Shown here: one piece after another, positions 31,626 to 37,582 of the stretch | Layout: every line of letters begins with the position of its first letter | Numbering within the stretch: the stretch's first letter is position 1 | Program-made: the position numbers and the translations under genes | Virus record (IMG/VR): IMGVR_UViG_3300045977_000095 | Span: 1-37,582 of that record | Reading direction: 5' to 3' (one strand) | DNA: 37,582 nucleotides | DNA from: a virus | The notes under the pieces: generated by a model | Told to the model about the DNA's origin: nothing | The model's database searches: none | Seen by the model: only the letters and a program-made list of their open reading frames with translations

Positions 31626-31859
31626 TTACTGGATCTTGTGACAGCCGCTCAATTTCCCATCGTCGCCGCGCGTACAGTTCCAGCGTTCGCTGTGAAGCAT
31701 CATGCCGTCTTTCTTGAATTCCACTGTGTATTCTCCGGCCACCTGTGCCGCGAGCACGGCTTCAATCTGTGAATTCCCACCGAAGAGGCCTTTGACGGTT
31801 TCGCATCCAGACAACGCAACAACCGCAATCAATATTCCGAAGAGAGCTATGGCTTTCAT
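31626..31859 (-). CDS. Small lipoprotein
   Basis: A 77-residue protein with a type II signal peptide: KAIALFGILIAVVALSGC, where LSGC is the lipobox and C19 the lipidated residue. The short mature part has a glycine-rich start (ETVKGLFGGNSQ) and a strand (VAGEYTVEFKKDGMMLH) with two Cys near the end (NCTRGDDGKLSGC). An 11-base gap separates it from the small gene upstream. Phage lipoproteins often block receptors or superinfection; here that is only inference. Confidence 0.75.
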   Translation of the reverse strand: MKAIALFGILIAVVALSGCETVKGLFGGNSQIEAVLAAQVAGEYTVEFKKDGMMLHSERWNCTRGDDGKLSGCHKIQ

Positions 31860-31870
31860 AGGATACGCTC

Positions 31871-32116
31871 CTATCTGCCTGAGATCGGCATGTTGACGGA
31901 CGGATCAGGCATGATTGCCTGCCGTAACATCCTTCTGGCTTCTTCGAGTTTTCGACGTAACGGACTCATACGCATGATGCGGTTTCTCGATGGCCCGAGA
32001 TCGTGCATGCCGCCCTGTTGTAAAACTTCCGTGCGGCGTCGGATCGGTGAAACGCTTTCAGGTAACGCATAGGGATTGTTCAGCCCACCATCTCCAAAGA
32101 TTTCAGTAGGATGCAT
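31871..32116 (-). CDS. Hypothetical protein after the portal gene
   Basis: An 81-residue protein whose ATG directly abuts the portal stop. It is basic in the middle (SRNRIMRMSPLRRKLEEARRML) and has a Pro/Gly-rich N-terminus (FGDGGLNNPYALPESVSP). The central helix could bind nucleic acid or a protein partner. No known family. Confidence 0.55.
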   Translation of the reverse strand: MHPTEIFGDGGLNNPYALPESVSPIRRRTEVLQQGGMHDLGPSRNRIMRMSPLRRKLEEARRMLRQAIMPDPSVNMPISGR

Positions 32117-34402
32117 TTATCCACTCCCCGCCGTTGCCGGCTCGCGTCGATGCCCGCCCTTTGGGCTCGCCGCTTCATAGGATGGCTCCATGGATCCGCT
32201 AGGTTCTTCCGGTTGACGATTCGACGGCCCACCTGAAGGCGGCCCGGGAGGGGGCGGCCCACCGGGTGGCGGTCCTCCGGATTGCGGCATCCCACCTTGA
32301 CCCGCCATGGCTTTCTGCATTTCCTCCTGCATCAACTGCATGCCGTGCTGTTCAACGTGTTTCAGATAGATGGCTTGCCACTCGGCCGGCAGTCGCATGA
32401 AGGCATCGGTCTTGGCAAATTTCTTGTGTGACCAAATATGGATGAGATGGTTGTCGATCTGCGGGCGGAAGCGCAGGGCGGACATGGTGATCGTTTGCAC
32501 TTCTGTCTGTGCTTGCTGCGCTTGCATTGCTGCCTGTTCCATCATCGCCGGATCCTGCAGAGCGCCAGCCTGTTCTTGCATCGCATTCACTTGCTGTACC
32601 ATCCCCGGCAAGTCGTATTTATTCGCAATCTCAATGAAGGCTTGCTCCTCTTTCGCCGCGTCCTTCATGTCGTAATCGGACTGGTTGTCGTACTTGCTCA
32701 TCCCAACCGAACGCAGTATTTGCGCACGGTTGGCCGGATCCAGATGATCGACCAGGCCCTTCGCGATCAGATTGTCGAGGATGGATTGTTCGGTGAGAGA
32801 AGAGGTCGGCTTGGACGAGCCGGCTTCACATTGCATAGTCAGCGTCGACAGGTCCTCATCTTTGAATCGATCGACTTCCCATTCCCCATGGGGACCCAGC
32901 ATCCGCGCCATCTCCACGGCATTCATGTATTCCCTTGTCAGCGCCGTCACTTGCACGGCCCACATGATCATGCCGTTTTCCCACCGCTGAAAGAGCGGCC
33001 CCCATCGTGATTGTCCGCGTTCGATGAGAAGTTGTAAGGCGTAACCAGCGGTTACACCGGGCGGCTGATTGCCCTTGAGGAGATCGAACACGCTGGCGAT
33101 CTCTTCCATGTCGGCATCGATCTTGTCCAACCATTGCGGCAGCGAGGATGGAATGTTTTCCCCGGGCAGCCGCTTGGGGTCTCCGGAAGCCGTGGCGGAA
33201 ATCTGAATCGACTTCAGCACCGCGCCAGGTTGGCCAGAGAACCCTTCAACATCGGTCCCAAACGGCACAATCCACACCGGGTTGGCCGAGCGCATCGTGA
33301 TCAATTCGATCAGCGATTCAAGCCGGTTCCGTTGGGTTTGTTTGGGCGCCAGATCGTTGGCGACAGTCGTGCCGATGCCGGATCCTGGAATGGGATCCAT
33401 GATGAATTGCGAGATCGGCAGGAATTTATTCCCGTTATGATCCCGACAATGCAGGGTATCCCGTTCCAGTAACGTGCTGCCGCCCATAATGGCGTAGCAG
33501 CCATCCGGGTAGTCATCATCCGGCATCCGGACATACCAGTATTCGCTGGCATGCGGCCGGCCACCTTTCCCGAACGAGGTACTGAGCCCGGCGCCGGACC
33601 CCATGAACGCGAGCGCATTGGAGTAATGCTCGCTCATGGTGGTGGAACTGCCTTGCTGTACCTCTTTGCCTTTCTTTCCGTACTGTCTCGGGAAATACGA
33701 GAGGGGCCGACTCTTGATGATCAAGGCTTCCGACTGTGAGACCCACTGCGTCACGGTCCAGTCGGAGTAGGTTTCAAACGGGGAGGCAATCTCGGTTCGC
33801 ACGGATCCGGCTTTGTACTTCTCCGTCTTCAGAATCCCATCCTCACCCATCGCATATTGGAAATTGCCGGAGGCGCACTTGGGACACCCTTCCTCGAATT
33901 CTGATTGCGGCCCTTCGTGCTGGCAGATCTGACAAGCGTTGAGAGGGATTTCATAAAAGTTTCCGCCGGCCGCATCGTAAAAGTTTGCGAGGTAGCCGTT
34001 GCCGGTGTACACAATCCAGTTGGCAAGCATCTGCCGCCACTCCCGGAAATGCGTGGCTTCCTTCAACCGCTCCACCAATTGTGTCGCGGTTTCGGCCTTG
34101 GTCTTTTCAGGTTCATCGTTTGGATCCAGCGCGCGCCACTGCAGTTGCGGTTCGACGCGCAGGACCAGCGAGGAGAGGGCATCGAGGATAGAGCGGAATT
34201 TATTCGTAACCGGTGTTGGCACCCACGATTTGATTTTCTTTTGACGGAAGGCGCGGCCGGTTCCATCCCACACGATCCATTGATGGCCCTGCCGATAGAG
34301 GAGGTTGCGGTACCAATCACGTTCATGGCCATACCGGAGATGGTGATATTCTTTCTCGCACAACTGAATATGAGCGATTAACTCTTGATCTGTCTTGCTC
34401 AT
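32117..34402 (-). CDS. Portal protein with an inserted zinc-ribbon-like motif
   Basis: A 761-residue protein, the size of P22-type portals. It begins SKTDQELIAHIQLCEKEYHH and has the portal-type pattern GHERDWYRNLLYRQGHQW, VTNKFRSILDALSS and later ANDLAPKQTQRNRLESLIE. C157, C160, C173 and C176 (CQIC and CPKC) look like a zinc site. The C-terminal 130 residues include a helical part and a Pro/Gly tail (PPPGGPPPPGPPSGGP). It forms the dodecameric DNA channel at one capsid vertex. ATG 34402 follows a terminator's T-run with no ribosome site; GTG 34447, in frame, would put that hairpin inside the coding region. Confidence 0.85.
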   Translation of the reverse strand: MSKTDQELIAHIQLCEKEYHHLRYGHERDWYRNLLYRQGHQWIVWDGTGRAFRQKKIKSWVPTPVTNKFRSILDALSSLVLRVEPQLQWRALDPNDEPEKTKAETATQLVERLKEATHFREWRQMLANWIVYTGNGYLANFYDAAGGNFYEIPLNACQICQHEGPQSEFEEGCPKCASGNFQYAMGEDGILKTEKYKAGSVRTEIASPFETYSDWTVTQWVSQSEALIIKSRPLSYFPRQYGKKGKEVQQGSSTTMSEHYSNALAFMGSGAGLSTSFGKGGRPHASEYWYVRMPDDDYPDGCYAIMGGSTLLERDTLHCRDHNGNKFLPISQFIMDPIPGSGIGTTVANDLAPKQTQRNRLESLIELITMRSANPVWIVPFGTDVEGFSGQPGAVLKSIQISATASGDPKRLPGENIPSSLPQWLDKIDADMEEIASVFDLLKGNQPPGVTAGYALQLLIERGQSRWGPLFQRWENGMIMWAVQVTALTREYMNAVEMARMLGPHGEWEVDRFKDEDLSTLTMQCEAGSSKPTSSLTEQSILDNLIAKGLVDHLDPANRAQILRSVGMSKYDNQSDYDMKDAAKEEQAFIEIANKYDLPGMVQQVNAMQEQAGALQDPAMMEQAAMQAQQAQTEVQTITMSALRFRPQIDNHLIHIWSHKKFAKTDAFMRLPAEWQAIYLKHVEQHGMQLMQEEMQKAMAGQGGMPQSGGPPPGGPPPPGPPSGGPSNRQPEEPSGSMEPSYEAASPKGGHRREPATAGSG

Positions 34403-34440
34403 AAAAAAAGGCCACCCCCGGTTTCCCGGGAATGGCCCTT
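34403..34440 (-). terminator. Rho-independent terminator abutting the portal start
   Basis: On the minus strand GGCCA-TT-CCCGG pairs with CCGGG-GG-TGGCC around a GAAA loop, followed by seven T and then the portal ATG. It lies 30 bases past the stop of the Com-like gene. The stable GAAA tetraloop and U-run are textbook. It would stop transcription from the packaging genes unless antiterminated, and it also fills the portal's leader. Confidence 0.75.
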
Positions 34441-34470
34441 GGGTCACAGCTTCGCGCCGTTTACGAGGCT

Positions 34471-34647
34471 CTACGTACTTTGACTGGCTATGATGGCGCC
34501 ATCACGAACAGTGAACCTTGTTTTGCAACGGCTACATTTGCACTCTATATACTCCAAATTTCCGGCAAACTGCAAATAGAGCCGGCCACAAGTCGGACAA
34601 TAGAGCGGGAATGTCCTGACAGTTGTCTTAAGCTCCATGCTTGGCAT
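34471..34647 (-). CDS. Com-like zinc-finger protein
   Basis: A 58-residue protein; ATG 34647 or 34638 may be the start, and both are consistent with a 10-20 base overlap with the upstream gene. Two cysteine pairs are spaced YCPTCG and CKCSRC, with the strand between them (LQFAGNLEYIECKCSRCK) as in Mu Com, a small zinc-finger translational activator. It could regulate phage mRNA, but other uses of the fold are possible. It directly precedes the portal terminator. Confidence 0.7.
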   Translation of the reverse strand: MPSMELKTTVRTFPLYCPTCGRLYLQFAGNLEYIECKCSRCKTRFTVRDGAIIASQST

Positions 34648-34927
34648 GATCAAGTTGGTCCGCCTCCACAATGGTTCCATCTCCGGTATCGTCCTCGTCT
34701 TTGAAGATCGCCATGATATCCTCCATGGCCTTCTGTGAGTCGACCGCCGACAGCTTCGGCAGCGGCGTAATCGACGGCTCGCCTTGCCGTGCAAGTAGTT
34801 GATCTACGGCCTTTTGTTCGCGCTCCCGGCTATGGCCGAGCTGGCTCTTGAGGGTCTGAATCTGTTCTTCCAGGCTCGTGATCCTCTTGTCCTTTTCCGC
34901 GCAAACCTTGCAGGCGAACCAGTTCAT
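34628..34927 (-). CDS. CxxC coiled-coil protein
   Basis: A 99-residue protein; the ATG at 34927 has AGGAG upstream, and the longer frame to 35026 is not supported. It starts MNWFACKVCAEKDKRITSLE: one CxxC near the N-terminus followed by a coiled coil (EEQIQTLKSQLGHSREREQK) and an acidic tail. It resembles small phage proteins that dimerise through a coil. It overlaps its upstream neighbour by 98 bases and the Com-like gene by 20. Confidence 0.65.
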   Translation of the reverse strand: MNWFACKVCAEKDKRITSLEEQIQTLKSQLGHSREREQKAVDQLLARQGEPSITPLPKLSAVDSQKAMEDIMAIFKDEDDTGDGTIVEADQLDHAKHGA

Positions 34928-35192
34928 TTTGGATCTCCTGTGTTCGGTCTTGCCTTCCCCGGATGAAGCCGCGTTTCCACCCTGTCCGGTAGGCGTCATT
35001 GACGAGCGTATCGATATCCAAGGCAAAACCTGGGATCCGTGTCTTGATGATCAGCCACCGCCAGGCCCTGACCAAGACATTGATGGGTATCGGATAGCAG
35101 ACGGCCACTTGAGCGCCCATGTCGAAATACGAGAAGCCGTAGCCAGTCGGAAGGCGGATGCCTTCAGTAATGAGCTTCTTCACAGCCAGCAT
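34830..35192 (-). CDS. Hypothetical protein with hydrophobic N-terminal half
   Basis: A 120-residue protein starting ATG 35192. The middle is moderately hydrophobic (VAVCYPIPINVLVRAWRWLI) and the C-terminal third charged (IRGRQDRTQEIQNELVRLQ). The last 33 residues overlap the next gene's frame, an unusually long overlap, so the exact end may not matter functionally. No family recognised. Confidence 0.55.
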   Translation of the reverse strand: MLAVKKLITEGIRLPTGYGFSYFDMGAQVAVCYPIPINVLVRAWRWLIIKTRIPGFALDIDTLVNDAYRTGWKRGFIRGRQDRTQEIQNELVRLQGLRGKGQEDHEPGRTDSDPQEPARP

Positions 35193-35223
35193 TCAATTTC
35201 CCTAGCCAGCGCACCCAGCTCGC

Positions 35224-35280
35224 TCATATCTTCAACCAGTGTACGCGCAACTGGGATGATGCCGATTGGTGCCGGATCAT
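35224..35280 (-). CDS. Possible 18-residue peptide with a strong ribosome site
   Basis: AAAGGAGG lies seven bases before an ATG at 35280, an ideal start, but the frame closes after 18 residues. A second frame, with no start codon, runs open from this point to 35180 and reads like protein (PAPIGIIPVARTLVEDMS, then ELGALAREIECW). Either a tiny peptide is made, or a frameshift (biological or assembly) joins the two. Confidence 0.25.
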   Translation of the reverse strand: MIRHQSASSQLRVHWLKI

Positions 35281-35307
35281 GATCAAACCTCCTTTGTGGC
35301 TGTGGGG

Positions 35308-35547
35308 TTACGGTCGCTCACGTTGATACTCCATAATCGCCCGGCCTTCCGGCTTTTGTAGCGCCGTGATATCGGCCTCAGTGACGTTGTGCAATTTCAT
35401 CCGGTCCCGGAAGTATGGCAATTGATACCGCGCTTGCCGCTCCGCTTCGTCGGCCAACGGCCAGCAGGCAAACGGATCATGCGCCGCGCCGCCACAGATC
35501 GCGCAATAAAACCAGGTGCCGTTATTCGTTCGGGCTAAGCCGCTCAT
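35308..35547 (-). CDS. Small protein with a zinc-knuckle-like motif
   Basis: A 79-residue protein whose ATG overlaps the upstream stop. The N-terminus has WFYCAICGGAAHDPFACWP, a C-x2-C-x5-H-x4-C spacing near that of zinc knuckles. The remainder is a charged helix (ADEAERQARYQLPYFRDRMK). Function unknown; it is one of several small cysteine-containing proteins in this packaging region. Confidence 0.6.
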   Translation of the reverse strand: MSGLARTNNGTWFYCAICGGAAHDPFACWPLADEAERQARYQLPYFRDRMKLHNVTEADITALQKPEGRAIMEYQRERP

Positions 35548-35777
35548 GGCGTACAGATCCCTTTCTCCGTCCGGCGCGGAGAATCCGGCCCTTCCTCGTA
35601 ATCGAATGCTTGCATGGAATACAAACCCGACGTCAACATGGTCCGGCCTTGAATCCGCCAGAAGATCCGCTCGAACCGAGGATTGATTGTCGGAATAGTG
35701 ATCGATGGTGGCGCCGGCTCATCGGCCTGTACTACCGAGACTGGACGACCTTGCTGATCCCACAGGTAGGCTATCAT
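35544..35777 (-). CDS. Hypothetical protein after the terminase gene
   Basis: A 77-residue protein, the ATG overlapping the terminase stop by four bases. The sequence is beta-rich with Trp (MIAYLWDQQGRPVSVVQADE, FERIFWRIQGRTMLTSGLY). No motif was recognised. Tight coupling suggests a role in packaging or head assembly. Confidence 0.6.
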   Translation of the reverse strand: MIAYLWDQQGRPVSVVQADEPAPPSITIPTINPRFERIFWRIQGRTMLTSGLYSMQAFDYEEGPDSPRRTEKGICTP

Positions 35778-36922
35778 GAGAAAAATTCATCGCCTCCGTC
35801 ATCGTCGAGTTTCTTCTTCTGAATCTCCGCATTCGTCATATGCAGCGTGGACGCTTGGAGCGCACTCGCGGCCTTCCCGTCGATCTTGAAACAGTGGATG
35901 TAGATGTACCGCAAGGCGTCCATGACGTGCTCGAACCAGCCGTCTTTCTTCGCGCTATTCTTGAGCCGGCCTTCCGTATCCTTGCCGGTCGCCGTGACGT
36001 CCAGCTTATAGCCGCCGGCGAACCCATCGATCAGATCCTCATTGTCTCGGTAATCGATCGCCAAAGCCGGATCGCCATCTTCCCGCACGATCAATGACCG
36101 CTCCATCATCTTCCAGCCCTCTTCATTCGAAGACCAGCGATAGTGGAGGTTGATATGGAATTCCACGAGGAGAATCTGTGTGGTCGCGCCTTTGTCCGTT
36201 TCCTGTGCGCCGGCCGGATCTCCACAATCAATGATTTCCGCGCCTGGGTAGCGCATCTGGGTTTCAGCAATCACATAGGGCGCGAAGTCCCAAATGGTCC
36301 GTTGGGTTTCGATGATCGACCGTAAGACATGAATGCGATTCTTCTTGGTCTTTTGCGCCCACACACAGGATGGATGGCCTCTCCCAAAGTCCCAGCCGCG
36401 GATGATCGGGAGGGAAGGATCATACTTGAGCGCCTTGACGTGCATATCCCGGTTGAAGGTGGGGAAGAACGGCTCGCCTTCAGAAATCGTGAAGTCGATT
36501 TCCCGCTCCCGGTTCCAATCCCGGGTACTTGATTTCTCTTTTTCTTTTTTGATCCACGCATCCCCTTCCGGGGTCCCCGGCCGGAAGCGGGGATCAGCTG
36601 AATAATGGACAACGACGACGCGCCAATTCTTCGGGGTCGTCCAGACCCACACGCCGGGACTCTTTTGCTTCGCATCGATCGGGATCTTGACGCCGTTGAG
36701 GACATGCGCGGGGATCCCGGCAGGCTTGAGCGTTTTCATGACCCCGCCCATATCAGAGAGATCCACCGCGTCCGGTTCGAGCCGCCGCGTCTTTTCACAG
36801 GAGCGGCAATACGTATACAGGCCGTCCTTCGAGGCCGCATTCTTTTTGAAGTCCGCCGCCGGCAGCTTATACTGACAGGCCGAACAGACTTTCCATTGGG
36901 GTTCCGTCTCGGTTGGTATCAC
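35774..36922 (-). CDS. Terminase large-subunit nuclease domain, ATPase half absent
   Basis: A 382-residue protein. GTG 36922 is chosen because GAAGGA precedes it and the longer frame upstream is unlike protein. An N-terminal zinc motif has C13, C16, C39 and C42. A segment from about residue 90 to 155 (VVVHYSADPRFRPG, REIDFTISEGEPFFPTF) matches the link between ATPase and nuclease parts of large terminases. The RNase H-like nuclease follows, with D178 in IIRGWDFG, D232/D235 in DCGDPAG and D335 in EHVMDALRYI. No Walker A or B is present here, so a motor ATPase must be encoded elsewhere, for example beyond the right edge. Confidence 0.8.
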   Translation of the reverse strand: MIPTETEPQWKVCSACQYKLPAADFKKNAASKDGLYTYCRSCEKTRRLEPDAVDLSDMGGVMKTLKPAGIPAHVLNGVKIPIDAKQKSPGVWVWTTPKNWRVVVVHYSADPRFRPGTPEGDAWIKKEKEKSSTRDWNREREIDFTISEGEPFFPTFNRDMHVKALKYDPSLPIIRGWDFGRGHPSCVWAQKTKKNRIHVLRSIIETQRTIWDFAPYVIAETQMRYPGAEIIDCGDPAGAQETDKGATTQILLVEFHINLHYRWSSNEEGWKMMERSLIVREDGDPALAIDYRDNEDLIDGFAGGYKLDVTATGKDTEGRLKNSAKKDGWFEHVMDALRYIYIHCFKIDGKAASALQASTLHMTNAEIQKKKLDDDGGDEFFS

Positions 36923-37055
36923 AGAGCCATTCCTTCGGGATGAGACAGGGCAGCGCAGTCTTGGGATGCTCGGATATATAGAAGTGTTCGGCACCGGCCG
37001 GTCGACCCGGCGCGGAGAGCTGACCAAATAAGGGCGAGAGCCAGGTAATCACCAT
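36867..37055 (-). CDS. Hypothetical small protein overlapping the terminase start
   Basis: A 62-residue frame starting ATG 37055, coupled by overlap (ATGGTGA) to the membrane peptide upstream. It has a hydrophobic start (VITWLSPLFGQL) and reads like protein through EHFYISEHPKTALPCLIPKEW. It overlaps the nuclease start by 56 bases. It is not recognised; the nuclease's own N-terminal zinc motif is in another frame. Confidence 0.45.
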   Translation of the reverse strand: MVITWLSPLFGQLSAPGRPAGAEHFYISEHPKTALPCLIPKEWLCDTNRDGTPMESLFGLSV

Positions 37056-37147
37056 GAACCCCACCACGCGGACAGCACACAGGTGATTGCTACCGCCAGC
37101 AGGATCCACTCAAGGCTGTGTTCCAGTGTCCAGGTGTTGTTGCTCAA
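37049..37147 (-). CDS. Putative 32-residue membrane peptide
   Basis: A short frame from TTG 37147 with AGGA five bases upstream. After a polar start it has one hydrophobic helix (WILLAVAITCVLSAWWG). It overlaps the stop of the zinc-ribbon gene and its own stop overlaps the next ATG. Its shortness and TTG start make it tentative. Confidence 0.35.
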   Translation of the reverse strand: MSNNTWTLEHSLEWILLAVAITCVLSAWWGSW

Positions 37148-37463
37148 GGGCTTCCTGCTTCTTGCGATGATACTCACGTTGATACTCGCGTTGATACGCC
37201 CGATGTTCCTCCGTGCGCCGGTAGAACTTCATGTATTCCCGACGCTGTTTGGTTTTCTCTGCGGCCGTTTCAGACGGTGGCACGCCACCACGGACCCCTT
37301 GCCCGACAGGGCGCCCGCCTGGGTGCGGATCTTCCTCAGGACGGTACTCCCGATACGGACTTGTTGGCGGGAGATAGTCCGAGCGATTGCCGCAGTTCAG
37401 ACAGCGTTCTTCGACGTGATCCCGATGCATGAAGCCGTTGCAGCGCGGACAGCTTTTCACCAC
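37110..37463 (-). CDS. Zinc-ribbon protein with a basic helical tail
   Basis: A 117-residue protein starting with a GTG pair at 37463, overlapping the preceding stop. A zinc ribbon is formed by SCPRCNG and RCLNCGN (C5, C8, C21, C24). The C-terminal half is a long basic Tyr/Arg/Glu-rich helix with repeated REY motifs (RAYQREYQREYHRKK). Such tails accompany phage DNA-binding or small-terminase-like proteins, but no function can be fixed. It precedes the terminase nuclease. Confidence 0.6.
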   Translation of the reverse strand: MVKSCPRCNGFMHRDHVEERCLNCGNRSDYLPPTSPYREYRPEEDPHPGGRPVGQGVRGGVPPSETAAEKTKQRREYMKFYRRTEEHRAYQREYQREYHRKKQEALEQQHLDTGTQP

Positions 37464-37582
37464 TCCCCCGCAATCAGCCCTATTTGGATCCCTCCGGCAC
37501 AGGCCGTGGAGATATAAATCGCTTGGCCGGCTTCCCCCAGCGCCGGCGCCATCGCGCGCAAGCTGGCCTTGGCTTCCGGTTG
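37457..37582 (-). CDS. Partial gene at the right edge (C-terminal 41 residues)
   Basis: The frame is open to the window edge and stops at 37457, overlapping the zinc-ribbon gene start. The visible end is hydrophobic (GQAIYISTACAGGIQIGLI) with a preceding Ala-rich segment. It is too short to identify; it could be the C-terminus of any gene upstream of the terminase nuclease, including the missing packaging proteins. Confidence 0.5.
   Translation of the reverse strand, partial: QPEAKASLRAMAPALGEAGQAIYISTACAGGIQIGLIAGEW

Noticed and set aside
36867-37109. 80-codon frame as one gene from 37109
   Set aside because: The first 18 codons overlap a better membrane-peptide frame; ATG 37055, coupled to that peptide's stop, is the more natural start.

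Overview
The window is one continuous piece of a temperate tailed-phage genome, most likely a short-tailed (podovirus-type) phage. The coding is dense and GC-rich. A tyrosine recombinase and a lambda-type recombination set sit at the left. About 31 kb of virion genes fill the rest. No tape-measure, tube, sheath or baseplate gene is recognisable. Instead there is a large portal, a giant 1507-residue internal-virion-type protein and a series of adhesin or tail-spike genes. The host cannot be named from sequence alone. The GC content and a tRNA-Pro(GGG) fragment fit a Gram-negative bacterium; a Nitrospira-like host is only a low-confidence guess.

Left end (1-1755). A lipoprotein gene runs off the left edge and is overlapped by the integrase tail; both are on the minus strand. 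Just upstream of the integrase, 40 bases (1251-1290) match the 5' half of a tRNA-Pro(GGG) gene up to the anticodon loop. This is the probable attP core, and phage genes lie on both sides of it, so the sequence looks like the free (non-integrated) form. A control region at 1556-1755 separates two divergently read small basic proteins and holds tandem repeats, a palindrome and promoter-like boxes.

Early region (1756-6335, plus strand). This is a tightly overlapping operon: a ribbon-helix-helix-like protein, a coiled-coil protein, a small protein, a PD-(D/E)XK exonuclease, a small acidic protein, a Bet-type annealing protein with a long C-terminal extension, a RuvC-like resolvase, a small membrane protein and two small unknowns. 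It meets the late operon head-on near 6335-6366.

Late region (37582 to 6366, minus strand, read right to left). It begins with a partial gene, zinc-ribbon and small membrane proteins, and a terminase nuclease gene that lacks the ATPase half. A cluster of small zinc-finger proteins, including a Com-like one, follows. A rho-independent terminator directly abuts the portal gene. After the portal come a small protein and a lipoprotein, then a second terminator, then scaffold and major capsid genes, small head or decoration-type proteins, a LamG protein with eleven 22-residue repeats, a head-tail adaptor, a collar-domain fibre, a beta-rich tail protein, internal virion proteins, an exported lectin-like protein, several beta-sandwich adhesins and a pectate-lyase-like tail spike. 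Most neighbours overlap by ATGA or abut, which implies translational coupling.

Not seen here: replication genes, an endolysin, a maturation protease, the terminase ATPase and a clear repressor. They would have to lie outside the window or be unrecognised.
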